From: JBBECJ01 sp963763325
Lineage (GTDB): Bacteria > Chloroflexota > Chloroflexia > Thermomicrobiales > CFX8
DNA: 64,000 nucleotides
Assembly (NCBI GenBank): GCA_963763325.1
Contig: CAVXOL010000024.1
Location: 434,001-498,000, forward strand
Direction: 5' to 3'
Shown here one piece after another: positions 36,619-45,733 of this stretch; positions within the stretch are counted from its first letter, which is position 1; each line of letters starts with the position of its first letter. The position numbers were made by a program, and so were the translations under genes. The notes under the pieces were generated by a model. That model saw only the letters and a program-made list of their open reading frames with translations, had not been told where the DNA came from and ran no database searches.

Positions 36619-38161
36619 TCAGTATGCGTTGCTATCATGACGAAAGATGTGGAACAGCGTCTTGACCATGATCTTCAAATCAAAGAGCACTGACCAGTTT
36701 TCGACATAGTAGAGGTCATAGCGGGTGCGCTCCTCGATCGAGGTGTCGCCACGCAATCCGTTGACCTGCGCCCAACCGGTCACGCCTGACTTCTCGTGAT
36801 GGCGTGCCATATAGGCAGGGATCACCTGTCGGAACTGCTCGACGAAGAACGGGCGCTCAGGACGCGGACCGACTACACTCATTTCGCCGAGTAGAACATT
36901 CACAAACTGCGGCAGTTCGTCGAGTGAATAGCGCCGAATGACCCGACCGACTCGCGTCGGACGCGGATCGTCGTGGCTCGTCCAGACCGGCCCAGTCTCC
37001 GCTTCGGCATTGACCGGCATCGACCGGAACTTGAGGAGCTGAAACGCTCTTCCGTCCTGCCCGACTCGCTCCTGGACGAAGAATACCGGTCCCAAAGACG
37101 TCAATTTAATCAGTACAGCAATTGCCAGCATCAGCGGCGCTAGAGACACCAGGATCGTGACGCTCACAGCGATATCAACAGCGCGCTTGACCATTCGGTC
37201 GATCCGTCGCAAACCGATCGATCGGACGCTGACTGTCGGCAACCCGTTCAGATCGGTGATCGAGAGACTGTCGCTCGTCAGCAAGCGAAACGAGTCCGGG
37301 TAGACTCTTATCGCGACTGGGAGTTGCGTGACGGCGTAAACGAGATCGAGGATCTCCTCGTGCGGCGTTCCGGACAGCGCGACGATGATCTCGTCAACGC
37401 TATGCGCCTCGACGATCTCGCCGAGTTGGCTCGACATGCCGAGGATCGGCAAACCATCAAGGTCCTCCGGCAGATCATCGGATAGCGGGGAATGACGGAC
37501 GAATCCAACGACATCGAAGCCGAGTTGCGGAGAACGACGCACCTTGTCAAGGATCAGTCGGCCAGTTGGGCCGGCGCCGACGATCAGCAAACGGTCCGTT
37601 GCGACACCACGCGCTCGCAACCGACCGATCGTTCCGGCGTGGAGCATCCGGCCAGTCGTGACTGCCACAACTGCGAAAATCCAGCCGTAGGCCAGCATCT
37701 GCCGTGAATAGACGAACTCCTGGCCGAGCGCAAGAGACGCTGTCGCGATCGCGATAACCAGCCCGAACGAGACGTGTGAGACGATCCGATACAGCTCGTC
37801 CATTCTCGAGATCGTCCGGCGCTGACGATACATCCCACCCAGCGCAAAGACGGTCAGGATTGCGCCGGTCGCAAGTCCGACGAGCAGCAGATATGTGCCC
37901 GCGCGGGGGCGGCGACGTCGGACCAAGCGCGCCGGTCAGATCGCGCAGGTTGTAGGCGCTGACGAACGCTAACAGCAACGCGAGCGCGTCGATCGCGAAG
38001 AGCGTGACGCCCGTGAGAATCGCGAAGAGACCGTGTCGGGTGGCGTCACGGCGCCGCGCCAGCCTGCCTGGCTGCTGAAACGGTGATGGCCCGTCGACTA
38101 CCCGACCCGCAGTATCGGCCCGTGACGACGCCGTCGCCAGCGGTGAGCCGGGCTTCGCCAT
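36619..38161 (-). pseudogene. Exopolysaccharide polyprenyl glycosylphosphotransferase, frameshifted near N-terminus
   Basis: The C-terminal 435 codons (36619-37926) hold four helices' worth of membrane domain, a Rossmann-like CoA-binding fold (RLLIVGAGPTGRLILDKV) and the sugar transferase domain (FFVQERVGQDGRAFQLLKFRSM, RRYSLDELPQFVNVLLGEMS, VVGPRPERP, KSGVTGWAQVNGLRGDT). The missing N-terminus lies in another frame: ATG 38161 with AAGGAG upstream, then LTGVTLFAIDALALLLAFVS, the expected first helix. Dropping one G from the run at 37905-37909 joins the frames. The complete enzyme would prime EPS synthesis with a sugar-1-phosphate on undecaprenyl phosphate. Confidence 0.85.
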
Positions 38162-38267
38162 CCGTCCGTGCTCCTTCGTCGCCCAGTCACGGTCCGCGCT
38201 TCCGCGATCACCAGGGCTGAGAGTCGCTTCCTCACGAGGAAACCGTTGATACGTTACCCGACGCGCG

Positions 38268-39200
38268 TCAGGAGACCCGCTTCGCTCCGGCTGGCCGTAA
38301 CGCGTTCGCCGCGATAGCGAGCCCGCCGCGGACGACGATTCCCGCAACCACAAGCCAGTTTAGCAGGAAGAATGTGGCAGCCGCGTAGTGCTTACGGTGG
38401 AATAACCACATCGCCCGATAGAATTCGACGATCATCCGGTACGACTGCCGACGAGTCGTCGCACCTTTCAGGTGGCGCACCGTCGCGGCTGGCACGTAGA
38501 AAACCTTCCAGCCGTGCTGTTTGACGCGAAAAGCCCAGTCAATGTCCTCACCGTACATGAAGAATCGGTCGTCCAGAAGCCCTGCGGCATCAATCGCCGC
38601 CAGTCGGACGAGCATGAACGCGCCCATCACCGCGTCCACCTCGGTCAACTGATCTTCGTCGAGATGGGTCAGGTTGTAACCAGTGATCCTCGGATTGTGT
38701 GGAAACCGCTTCGCCAGACCAGTCAGCTTCCAGAACGCCCGGCCCGGAGTCGGGAAACCGCGACGACAGGCAAGATCGAGCCGTCCATCCGGCAGGACGA
38801 CTTTCGGCCCGACGATTCCGACGTCTGGATGCGACTCCATGAACGTGATACAGGTCGCAATCGCTTCGGGAGGGACCTCCACGTCGCTGTTGATCAACAG
38901 TACGAAACTGTCGCTGCGGTCAGCTTCGTCTGGAATCTGCGTCAGAACGCTCTCGATCGCGAGATTGTTTCCACCGGCAAACCCCAGGTTTCGATCGGAC
39001 TTGATGACTGCGAGATCTGGGAACCGCTCGGCCAGCAATTCAGCGCTTCCGTCTTCCGAACCGTTATCAACGATCAGGACGGCGAGATGCCGACCGTCGA
39101 GCTCGCTCGCACTGAGATGCTCAACAGCTCCGATTGTCAACTCGGGAGTCCGAAAATTGACTACGATGGCGTAAATCGCGCCACGGACGCGACCTGGCAA
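38268..39200 (-). CDS. Glycosyltransferase family 2, rhamnosyltransferase-like (WbbL type)
   Basis: The protein has the GT-A motifs VLIVDNGSEDGSAE, NLGFAGGNNLAI, VLLINSDVEVPPEA and MYGEDIDWAFRVKQHGWKV, which are typical of dTDP-rhamnosyl transferases of the WbbL group. A C-terminal hydrophobic segment (FFLLNWLVVAGIVVRGGLAI) anchors it to the membrane. The frame runs to 39365 but overlaps a real gene. The best internal start is TTG at 39200, with no good ribosome-binding site, so the N-terminus is uncertain. It lies just upstream of the priming enzyme. Confidence 0.85.
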   Translation of the reverse strand: MPGRVRGAIYAIVVNFRTPELTIGAVEHLSASELDGRHLAVLIVDNGSEDGSAELLAERFPDLAVIKSDRNLGFAGGNNLAIESVLTQIPDEADRSDSFVLLINSDVEVPPEAIATCITFMESHPDVGIVGPKVVLPDGRLDLACRRGFPTPGRAFWKLTGLAKRFPHNPRITGYNLTHLDEDQLTEVDAVMGAFMLVRLAAIDAAGLLDDRFFMYGEDIDWAFRVKQHGWKVFYVPAATVRHLKGATTRRQSYRMIVEFYRAMWLFHRKHYAAATFFLLNWLVVAGIVVRGGLAIAANALRPAGAKRVS

Positions 39201-39228
39201 GACAATCGTCGCTGGAAACGACGCCGTC

Positions 39229-39942
39229 TCAGGCGGCGCGAGTGTGCTCGCGGAGTGCACGGATGGCGCGGGAACTGACAAGCATGGCCTCCGGAGCAAG
39301 CACGACTGGATTGGAACGACGCCGACGACGAGGGTCGAGCATGTGGCGTGCGTACCAGCGACCAAAGATACCGAGAGCCAGCATCATCGACGCGACCGGC
39401 GGACGCGGGACCTCGACAATACGACGTGGGATGAAGAGCGGTGCGCCGCCTGTCGCAAGGTCACGTAACAGATGCGATCCGAGCCCGAGCACAATGGACA
39501 GTCCGCTCTGCGTTCCCGGCCAGGCGCGCTCGACCGCGTAACTAACGATCCCGACCGTCAGAACACTGTGCGATGCCGGTCGATTCGGCATCGTCATGCA
39601 CGGAATCAGGCTCGTTGAACGCGCTGCGATGACATGATCGAGATCGATCGCGACGGCGCTCAGCGCAGCCATCGCGACATATCGTTTCCGGTCCTGGACG
39701 AATGGGGCCGCCGGAAGCGACACAGCCAGGGCCGTCGCTATATGGGCCGCTCCATCGCTCAACGCTTCCTGGCGCTTGTGTCCGCTTCGCTTGAACGCGT
39801 CGCACGCCTGATCGAACCCAAGAGCGAGCAGGCCAAACCCGAACGCAATCAGAATCCCTCGCGGCTCCGACTGTCGCGGTTTCGCCGAACGCTCTGATCT
39901 GAGCCTGATTGCCGTGGTCGTTGATCGACGTCTCATAGTCAT
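39229..39942 (-). CDS. DUF457-like membrane metal-dependent hydrolase (YdjM/LexA-regulated type)
   Basis: The protein of about 237 residues has several helices (AHIATALAVSLPAAPF, YVAMAALSAVAIDLDHVIAA, SVLTVGIVSYAVERAW, GLSIVLGLGSHLLRDLATGG). It has the family's histidine and aspartate pattern: DLDHV, RPASHSVL and GSHLLRD. Such proteins are membrane-bound putative hydrolases with unclear substrates. The start may be TTG 39960, which overlaps the upstream stop by 4 nt, or ATG 39942. It sits inside the second EPS block. Confidence 0.75.
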   Translation of the reverse strand: MTMRRRSTTTAIRLRSERSAKPRQSEPRGILIAFGFGLLALGFDQACDAFKRSGHKRQEALSDGAAHIATALAVSLPAAPFVQDRKRYVAMAALSAVAIDLDHVIAARSTSLIPCMTMPNRPASHSVLTVGIVSYAVERAWPGTQSGLSIVLGLGSHLLRDLATGGAPLFIPRRIVEVPRPPVASMMLALGIFGRWYARHMLDPRRRRRSNPVVLAPEAMLVSSRAIRALREHTRAA

Positions 39943-39956
39943 AGTCGCGATTGTAC

Positions 39957-41163
39957 TCAACCGCCGACCGTTGCGTCGACACGGTCGTTATTCGCAAGGT
40001 CGGATCGCAAGTCACGATAGACATCGCTGATCTTTAGCGCCATAGCGGCGAAGGAAAGTTCGAGTTCGAAATGATCACGGACGGCTCGCGAAAGCGCCAC
40101 ACGACCATCAGGACGAACCGACAGCGCGGCACGCGAGAGCCCCATAGCATCACCCGTGGCGAACAGCCGGCCAAACCTGCCACCGTCAGTCAACGTCCGA
40201 AACGACGGGATATCGCTGACGATTGGGATGCAGCCACACGACATCGCTTCGATAACCGCTAGTCCGCTCCACTCGCGCAGGCTCGCCTGCAGCAGGAAAT
40301 CGGCCGACGAGTAGATCGCTTCCATGTCTTCCAACGGTGCTCTGCCGCGCAACTCGATCCGCTCGGCCAAAGCCGGACGTTCGCTCAGGAAAGCAGCGAT
40401 CTCTGGCAGGAGTTCATCCGTCAGGTAATGCAAATACAGCCGCGCATTTGGTTGGTCAAGCGCGATCAGCTCAAAACCACGGAGCATGGTCATCGGATCC
40501 TTGATGGCATTGAGCCGTCCCGCCGATAGATAGACCGGATCGCCAGCCATCCTGGTCCTGGCACGCGCGGCATGTCTTTCAATGCCAGTGAACGGGCTGC
40601 TCGATTCGACAACCTGCGTAAAACTCTCCGGCCCAAACAAGCCTGCTGAAATCCATGGATCTGGACTGCTCCAGCGTCGTCATGAGCACACGATCGACAC
40701 GAGCCGCATTGTGGCGTTGCACGAGCCGCATCCGTCCCGCATCCGGCTCACCACCATGGAAGTGGACCACAAGCGGGACGTTCATCTGGTCGCAGGCTCG
40801 GGCAACCAGCGCGAGATGCAGATCGAGCGTCAGTCCCGCGAAGTGGACGACATCCGGTCGCTCCTGTCGGAGTCTTCGCACGAGCCGGCTTGCCGGCAGG
40901 TAGTAGGCCGGTCCGTGTCGTGGTTTCCAGCGGTTGAGCAGTTGCGACGCGCGCATTGATATCGAGCCAGAACTGATGAAGCGGTAGCGTACGCTGCCGA
41001 TTGTCCGGCAATCCGACGCTGCCGCATGCGCCAGGACAACGACTTCGTGACCCGACTCAGCCAGCGCAGGTGGAAGAGAACGCAGCAACGGCCAGGCAGC
41101 TAGCATCGCGTCGGCAGTTTGGATCTGCATCGGGAAAAACGTCGAAATGTAGCAAACCCTCAT
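39957..41163 (-). pseudogene. Glycosyltransferase family 4, frameshifted
   Basis: The N-terminal half (ATG 41163, overlapping the upstream stop as ATGA) has CYISTFFPMQIQ, PDVVHFAGLTLDLHLALVAR and VHFHGGEPDAGRM, and stops at 40579. The C-terminal half (ends 39957) has FGPESFTQVVESS, YLSAGRLNAIKDPMTMLRGF, REWSGLAVIEAMSCGCIPIV (the EX7E-like donor site) and GGRFGRLF. Dropping one base at the AAA run 40649-40651 gives a continuous SRSMDSAGLFGPESF. This is probably one intact EPS transferase with a one-base error. Confidence 0.85.
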
Positions 41164-42314
41164 CGGTTCGAGAGCCCGATCGCTTCCTCGTACAACCGAA
41201 GAAATGCATCGCAGACAACCGGCGCATCATATTCGGCGACGACGCGCTGGCGTGCTATCTCACCCATCCGCACCCGTCGAGCGGGGTCGCTTAGCAGTGC
41301 GATGATCGCGTCCGCCAGCGCAACCGAGTCCCCAGGTCGAACGACCGTTGCAGCGTCCGGCGCGAGATCGGACACGACCCCAACGGCGGTTCCGGCCGTT
41401 GGAACCCCTGCCGCTGCCGCCTCAAGTACCACCATCGCCTGACTCTCGTGGCGACTTGACAGGACAAACAGGTCTGAAGTCCGGTAACACGATGCCATCT
41501 CAGCGTACGGGAGTGGGCCGACGAATGACACAGAACAGTTCAATTGCAGCGAATCTCGGAGATGTTCCAGTTCTCGTTTGATACCAAAGGGATCCTCGCC
41601 AGCGATCGTCAAGTGTGCGTTCGGAATTGCGTCAACGACGCGCCGGAAGGAGCGCAGGAGGGTTGCCTGATCCTTAACTGGAATCAATGACGCGGCATGT
41701 AGCACACGTAGTGTGCTGGCATCGTGCGATCGAGAGACAGATGGGACAAACACGCTTGCATCCACCGGCAGTGGAACTCGTCGAAATCGCGACTGGTCAC
41801 GATGTGCGACGATCCGTCGCGCCCGACGAATCACGTACTCCGACCCGCCCGTGACAAATGTTGCATGCTGGAGCACGCTCGCCGACATGACGCGGCCGCG
41901 TGCCGTCCGAAGCGCCCCATATCCTATATCCGGGAGGGCAACCACTTCGGCGCCGCCAATACTCGCGATGACCGGCAGACGTAACAACGATCCAGCCGCA
42001 ATAGCGATCGTGCCTGCCTCATGAAGCCACAAGGCATGGATCACATCAAACGGCGAGCGTCGGTGCTCATGAGCTATGGCCTGGACCGTCCGTACCATGC
42101 GTCGCGAAAACCGCTGAGTCGATGCGTTAGCCGGATGGAGGGTCAGCGCGGACTCCGTGCCGGGCAGACTCCTGGCAGGATGGAGTAAGGCGAAGACATG
42201 GAGTTCCACGACCCCTGCCAATCGCTCGGCGAGCAAGCGGACGGCCGGGGTATCGACCTCACGTCCGTCACCAATGCTGGCAACCACCAGAGCAAGCTTC
42301 AAGAGATACCTCAC
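41160..42314 (-). CDS. Glycosyltransferase family 4
   Basis: The 384-residue GT-B protein has VDTPAVRLLAERLAGVVELH, DVIHALWLHEAG, RVLHAASLIPVKDQATLLRS, HLTIAGEDPFGIKRELEHLR and the donor motif SSRHESQAMVVLEAAAAGVP. It starts the second EPS block on the minus strand and overlaps the next GT4 gene by 4 nt. No signal peptide is visible, so it acts on the cytoplasmic face. Confidence 0.9.
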   Translation of the reverse strand: MRYLLKLALVVASIGDGREVDTPAVRLLAERLAGVVELHVFALLHPARSLPGTESALTLHPANASTQRFSRRMVRTVQAIAHEHRRSPFDVIHALWLHEAGTIAIAAGSLLRLPVIASIGGAEVVALPDIGYGALRTARGRVMSASVLQHATFVTGGSEYVIRRARRIVAHRDQSRFRRVPLPVDASVFVPSVSRSHDASTLRVLHAASLIPVKDQATLLRSFRRVVDAIPNAHLTIAGEDPFGIKRELEHLRDSLQLNCSVSFVGPLPYAEMASCYRTSDLFVLSSRHESQAMVVLEAAAAGVPTAGTAVGVVSDLAPDAATVVRPGDSVALADAIIALLSDPARRVRMGEIARQRVVAEYDAPVVCDAFLRLYEEAIGLSNR

Positions 42315-42625
42315 ACTGCATTCTCGCGCACCGCTAAAGGTGCTCTTACGAGGACGATTCGGGGACCGTTTGTCACGTGACGGTTAAGAAGTTGTTAAGG
42401 TCGCTTTTTCATATACGTTTCAGGTGTCATTTGGCCATTTCCCTCTTCCCAACGGCGTAACGCCGCTGTATAACCTATTGACACCCTGAGCAAAGCGAGG
42501 GTTGGGGCAGCGCTGGGCAGCGTCGCACCCAATGGGGAATCGTTCAGGATGCGTAATCGCCCCGCCGCCACGGGACGCAGAATGTCTCCGACGTAACAGG
42601 ACATTGCGTAGGAAAGAGGAGTCGC
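42315..42625. other. Divergent intergenic region between EPS block and XRE regulator
   Basis: The 311-bp stretch holds an AT-rich patch near 42385-42425. A TTGACA hexamer at 42479-42484 on the plus strand has no good -10 element at the right distance. The opposite strand has a TATACA element near 42466. These may be parts of divergent promoters, but I could not define a full pair. Confidence 0.4.
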
Positions 42626-43069
42626 ATGGTTCAACGGCCTATCGTGCAACGGCAACGGATCGGACCGGCGATCCGACGACTGCGCCGGATGAATGGTCTC
42701 ACACTTGATGACCTTGCATCGCAGGCGGGAATCTCCGCATCGCACCTGAGCCGGCTCGAACGTGGCCAGACGTTACCGAGCTTCCAGGTCCTTTCGGACA
42801 TTGCCCACGTGCTTGGCGCCGATGTCGACGAGTTCGTCCGCTTGGAAACCGAAGTGACCGAACGCGACGCGGAGTTCCGCGAGATCCTTGACGCCAGAGG
42901 CGTGCCTGAGGACATCCAGCAGGAGTTGATGTCGAGTTCGATCGAGTTGCGACGTGCGTTGATCGAGATCTTCAAGGAATTGCCGAGCCCGAAGAAGCGC
43001 GGCAAGTCCGGCAGTAGGAACGGCCGAAGTGAGTCGGACATTGCCCAGCCGGCCGGGATGGGAGCCTGA
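42626..43069 (+). CDS. XRE-family HTH transcriptional regulator
   Basis: The 147-residue protein has a classic helix-turn-helix at residues 11-70 (IGPAIRRLRRMNGLTLDDLA, AGISASHLSRLERGQTLPSF, LSDIAHVLGADVDEFVR). An acidic, helical C-terminal half follows (REILDARGVPEDIQQELMSS) with a basic tail. There is no cupin or peptidase domain, unlike many XRE proteins with metabolic effectors. AGGAG lies about 7 nt before the ATG. It is upstream of, and on the same strand as, an aminotransferase gene. Confidence 0.9.
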   Translation: MVQRPIVQRQRIGPAIRRLRRMNGLTLDDLASQAGISASHLSRLERGQTLPSFQVLSDIAHVLGADVDEFVRLETEVTERDAEFREILDARGVPEDIQQELMSSSIELRRALIEIFKELPSPKKRGKSGSRNGRSESDIAQPAGMGA

Positions 43070-43111
43070 TTCAGGTTCGACAGTTCGTGTAGTTCAAGCA
43101 AGAAGCCACTT

Positions 43112-43150
43112 CCCCCTGCTGACCGGGAAATGTCACCCGTGCACAGGGGG
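43112..43150 (+). terminator. Two-step stem-loop after XRE gene
   Basis: Outer arms CCCCCTG (43112-43118) and CAGGGGG (43144-43150) enclose an inner CGGG/CCCG stem. No T run follows, so it could be a terminator or a leader structure between the XRE gene and the aminotransferase gene. Confidence 0.4.
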
Positions 43151-43184
43151 ATTCGTGTGTCTGTCTCGGCGTCATCCACTGGGC

Positions 43185-43190
43185 TATACT
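43185..43190 (+). promoter_or_regulatory. Candidate -10 element
   Basis: TATACT lies 84 nt upstream of the aminotransferase ATG at 43274. No good -35 hexamer is seen 16-18 nt upstream, so the element is tentative. Confidence 0.3.
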
Positions 43191-43273
43191 CGATCGGTTA
43201 GATGTCGACAGAAGAGCGCTGGACGGTGCGTCCGGACCCTTTAACCACACGCGAGCGGGGAGGAAAACGGTAC

Positions 43274-44488
43274 ATGGATTCCAGATGGGATAGCCGTTGG
43301 TCGCGGCGCGGCCAGATCGCGGCCAGGATGTCGCGCCCGTCACGGACGGCTCCGGCTGAGATGGTCTCGTTTGTTTACGGCGACCCGGATGCGGGATCGC
43401 TACCGCTCGAAGAAATGGCCGACGCGGCGGCCTATCTCGCCGAGCAGAATCGGCGGGAAACGCTTGCGTATGCCAATCCAGTTGGCCCGGACGGCCTGGC
43501 TGTCGCGCTTGCTGAGAAGCTGAAACGCGACTATGACGTGGACGTAGATCCGGAGCAGGTGCTTCTCTCGACCGGTGCGGCCGCAGGACTCGGTCTCGTC
43601 GTTGATATGCTCGTTGATCCTGGAGACGTCGTGCTGGCCGACGCCCCAGCCTGGATGGGCGCGACGGGAATGTTCCGGCTGGCCGGCGCTGAGGTGATTG
43701 GCGTCGCCATTGACGAAGACGGCATCGATCCAGCGGGCGTCGAGGCAGCCCTCGACAAGCTGGTCGCCGAGGGCAAGTCGGCCAAGTTCCTGTACACCAT
43801 CCCGACGTTCCAGAACCCAACCGGCGTTGAGCTCTCGATCGAGCGGCGCCACGCATTGGCGAAGCTGGCTGACGATCGGGGCCTTCTGATCCTCGAAGAC
43901 GACGCCTATATCGATCTGCGCTTCGAGGGCGAGAAAAAGCCGACGATGTTCAGTCTGTCGCAGAAGGACTCGGTCCTGCTGTTTGGGACGCTCTCGAAGA
44001 CAATCGCGGCCGGTCTGCGCCTTGGATGGTGTGCGGGTCCTGAAGATGTCATCTCCGTCCTGTCTCGGGGACGGACCGACAGCCTGCGAAACACCTACAC
44101 GTCCGCGCTGGCCGAGTGGTTCATCCAGACCGGCAAGCACGCCGAGCACATCAGCCAGTTGCGGGAAATCTACAGCGCCAAGTGCGCACAGATGCTGGCT
44201 GCTCTCGAACGCGAGATGCCGGTTGGCGCAACCTGGACGAAGCCAAAAGGTGGGTTCTTCATCTGGGTCACGCTTCCCGATGGTGTCGACGCAGTCGATC
44301 TTATCGCCACCGCGCGCGAGAATCTGGTCGACTACATTCCTGGACCGTCGTTCTACTCCGACGGCTCCGGACGCCGCTCACTTCGCCTCTCGTTCTCGAA
44401 CGTCTCGACCGATGAGATCAACGCTGGTATCAGCCGCCTCGCCGCATCGGTCAAGGCCGCCATGCCGGTTGCGACGCCTGCGGACTAA
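43274..44488 (+). CDS. PLP-dependent aminotransferase, fold type I (MocR/2-aminoadipate-like)
   Basis: The 404-residue protein has YANPVGPDGLAVALAEKLK, the PLP tyrosine/aspartate region LYTIPTFQNPTGVELSIERR, LLILEDDAYIDLRF and the lysine motif FGTLSKTIAAGLRLGW. It ends with PKGGFFIWVTLPDGV and RLSFSNVS. This is the aminotransferase domain type found in MocR regulators and LysN-like enzymes, without a DNA-binding domain. I chose ATG 43274 with GGGGAGGA upstream; the frame begins at 43202. It shares a terminator hairpin with its convergent paralogue. Confidence 0.9.
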   Translation: MDSRWDSRWSRRGQIAARMSRPSRTAPAEMVSFVYGDPDAGSLPLEEMADAAAYLAEQNRRETLAYANPVGPDGLAVALAEKLKRDYDVDVDPEQVLLSTGAAAGLGLVVDMLVDPGDVVLADAPAWMGATGMFRLAGAEVIGVAIDEDGIDPAGVEAALDKLVAEGKSAKFLYTIPTFQNPTGVELSIERRHALAKLADDRGLLILEDDAYIDLRFEGEKKPTMFSLSQKDSVLLFGTLSKTIAAGLRLGWCAGPEDVISVLSRGRTDSLRNTYTSALAEWFIQTGKHAEHISQLREIYSAKCAQMLAALEREMPVGATWTKPKGGFFIWVTLPDGVDAVDLIATARENLVDYIPGPSFYSDGSGRRSLRLSFSNVSTDEINAGISRLAASVKAAMPVATPAD

Positions 44489-44494
44489 GCACCC

Positions 44495-44532
44495 GTTGTC
44501 AGAGACGGAACGGTTGTTCCGTCTCTGACAAC
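44495..44532. terminator. Bidirectional hairpin between convergent aminotransferase genes
   Basis: A perfect 17-bp inverted repeat: arm 44495-44511 (gttgtcagagacggaac) and its exact reverse complement at 44516-44532, with a 4-nt loop ggtt. It lies 6 nt after one gene's stop and 10 nt from the other's. No T run follows on either side. Confidence 0.75.
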
Positions 44533-44542
44533 CCCGGTCGAC

Positions 44543-45733
44543 CTACTCTCCAAGCAATTCCCGCACAGCCCGACCAAGCCGGTTCATGCCGTCATCAATC
44601 GTCGACTTCGACATTGTTGGGTAGCTGAGTCGGAAACTGCGCTGTGGGCGCGGCTCAGGGTAAAAGCAGGAACCCGGCAGGAAGCCGACTCGATGACGCA
44701 GTGCGATCGGCAGCAGGTCCTCGGCAGTGAAGCCTTCTGGTAGCGTGACCCAGTTGAAGAAACCGCCATCGGGAACGGTCCACGTCACACCCTCCGGCAT
44801 CTCGGATTCCAGCGCATCCATCAGGTTGTCGCGCTGCTGCCGGTAGAACACGCGTGCACCATCGAGCTGGGTATCCAGCCATCCGTCGGCCGCCGCTCCA
44901 ACGACCGCGCGCTGGACGAAGCGATCGGACATGATGTCGATCGCCTCCTTTGAATGCGCAACCAACTGAAAGAGGGACGGGGGAACGGCCATCCAGCCCA
45001 TCCGTAATGCCGGGGCAAGGGTCTTGGAGAACGTCCCGAGGTAGACGATGTCCGGATCAAGCGCGCGCAACGGCGGCACCGGCTCGTCCGTGAAGTAAAT
45101 GTCGCCGTACGGATCGTCTTCGACGATCGCGACGTTGGCCGCGCGCGCCATCTCGATAATCGTTGACCGTCGCTCTGGAGGAAGCGTCACACCAGTCGGG
45201 TTCTGGAAAGTTGGGACGGTGTAGATCGCCTTTGGGCGCGGTTCGGTGAAGAGGAGCGGCTCCAACTGGTCCGGGATCATGCCATGATCGTCCATCGGCG
45301 CAATCCGATAGCCGACCTCGTAGGCATCGAACGCCTGCAACGCACCGAAGTAGGTCGGCCCCTCGACGACGACGATGTCGCCCGCGTCAAACAGCGCCCG
45401 CGAGACCAGATCAAGTCCCTGCTGTGAACCATTGGTGACCAGGATCGTCTCCGGATCAACGACGGAACCTCGTGCCGCCATCCTGGACGCGATTGTCTCT
45501 CGCAGCGGATTATGGCCAAGCGATTCGCCGTATGAGAGGATGTCGTAGGCTTCTTCCCAGGCATTGGCGTGGGCCTGCCGCAGCCGCTCGACCGGCCACT
45601 GCTCCTTCGAAGGCGCGCCGTCGCCAAAGTAAATGACGCCCGGCGTCTCGAAGATCTGACTGACGTCAAACTTCACCCAGCCGTGCAGGCTAGGAGCGCG
45701 CCTGGATAGCAGCGCGTTCCAGTTGCGGCTCAT
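44543..45733 (-). CDS. PLP-dependent aminotransferase, fold type I (MocR/2-aminoadipate-like)
   Basis: The 396-residue protein has VIYFGDGAPSKEQWP, ILSYGESLGHNPLRETIA, VTNGSQQGLDLVSRALFDAG, YTVPTFQNPTGVTLPPERRS, AIVEDDPYGDIYF and the PLP lysine in LGTFSKTLAPALRMGW. It ends with PDGGFFNWVTLPEGF and SFRLSYPTM. It is a paralogue of the gene at 43274, so the two may act on related amino acids. Its start overlaps the stop of the AlaX gene by 4 nt (ATGA). Confidence 0.9.
   Translation of the reverse strand: MSRNWNALLSRRAPSLHGWVKFDVSQIFETPGVIYFGDGAPSKEQWPVERLRQAHANAWEEAYDILSYGESLGHNPLRETIASRMAARGSVVDPETILVTNGSQQGLDLVSRALFDAGDIVVVEGPTYFGALQAFDAYEVGYRIAPMDDHGMIPDQLEPLLFTEPRPKAIYTVPTFQNPTGVTLPPERRSTIIEMARAANVAIVEDDPYGDIYFTDEPVPPLRALDPDIVYLGTFSKTLAPALRMGWMAVPPSLFQLVAHSKEAIDIMSDRFVQRAVVGAAADGWLDTQLDGARVFYRQQRDNLMDALESEMPEGVTWTVPDGGFFNWVTLPEGFTAEDLLPIALRHRVGFLPGSCFYPEPRPQRSFRLSYPTMSKSTIDDGMNRLGRAVRELLGE

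Noticed and set aside
38472..39278. 268-aa plus-strand frame
   Set aside because: It runs antisense through the GT2 gene, whose motifs are clear; composition is shadow-like.
42479..42484. TTGACA as a -35 element for the XRE gene
   Set aside because: No acceptable -10 hexamer at 16-18 nt.
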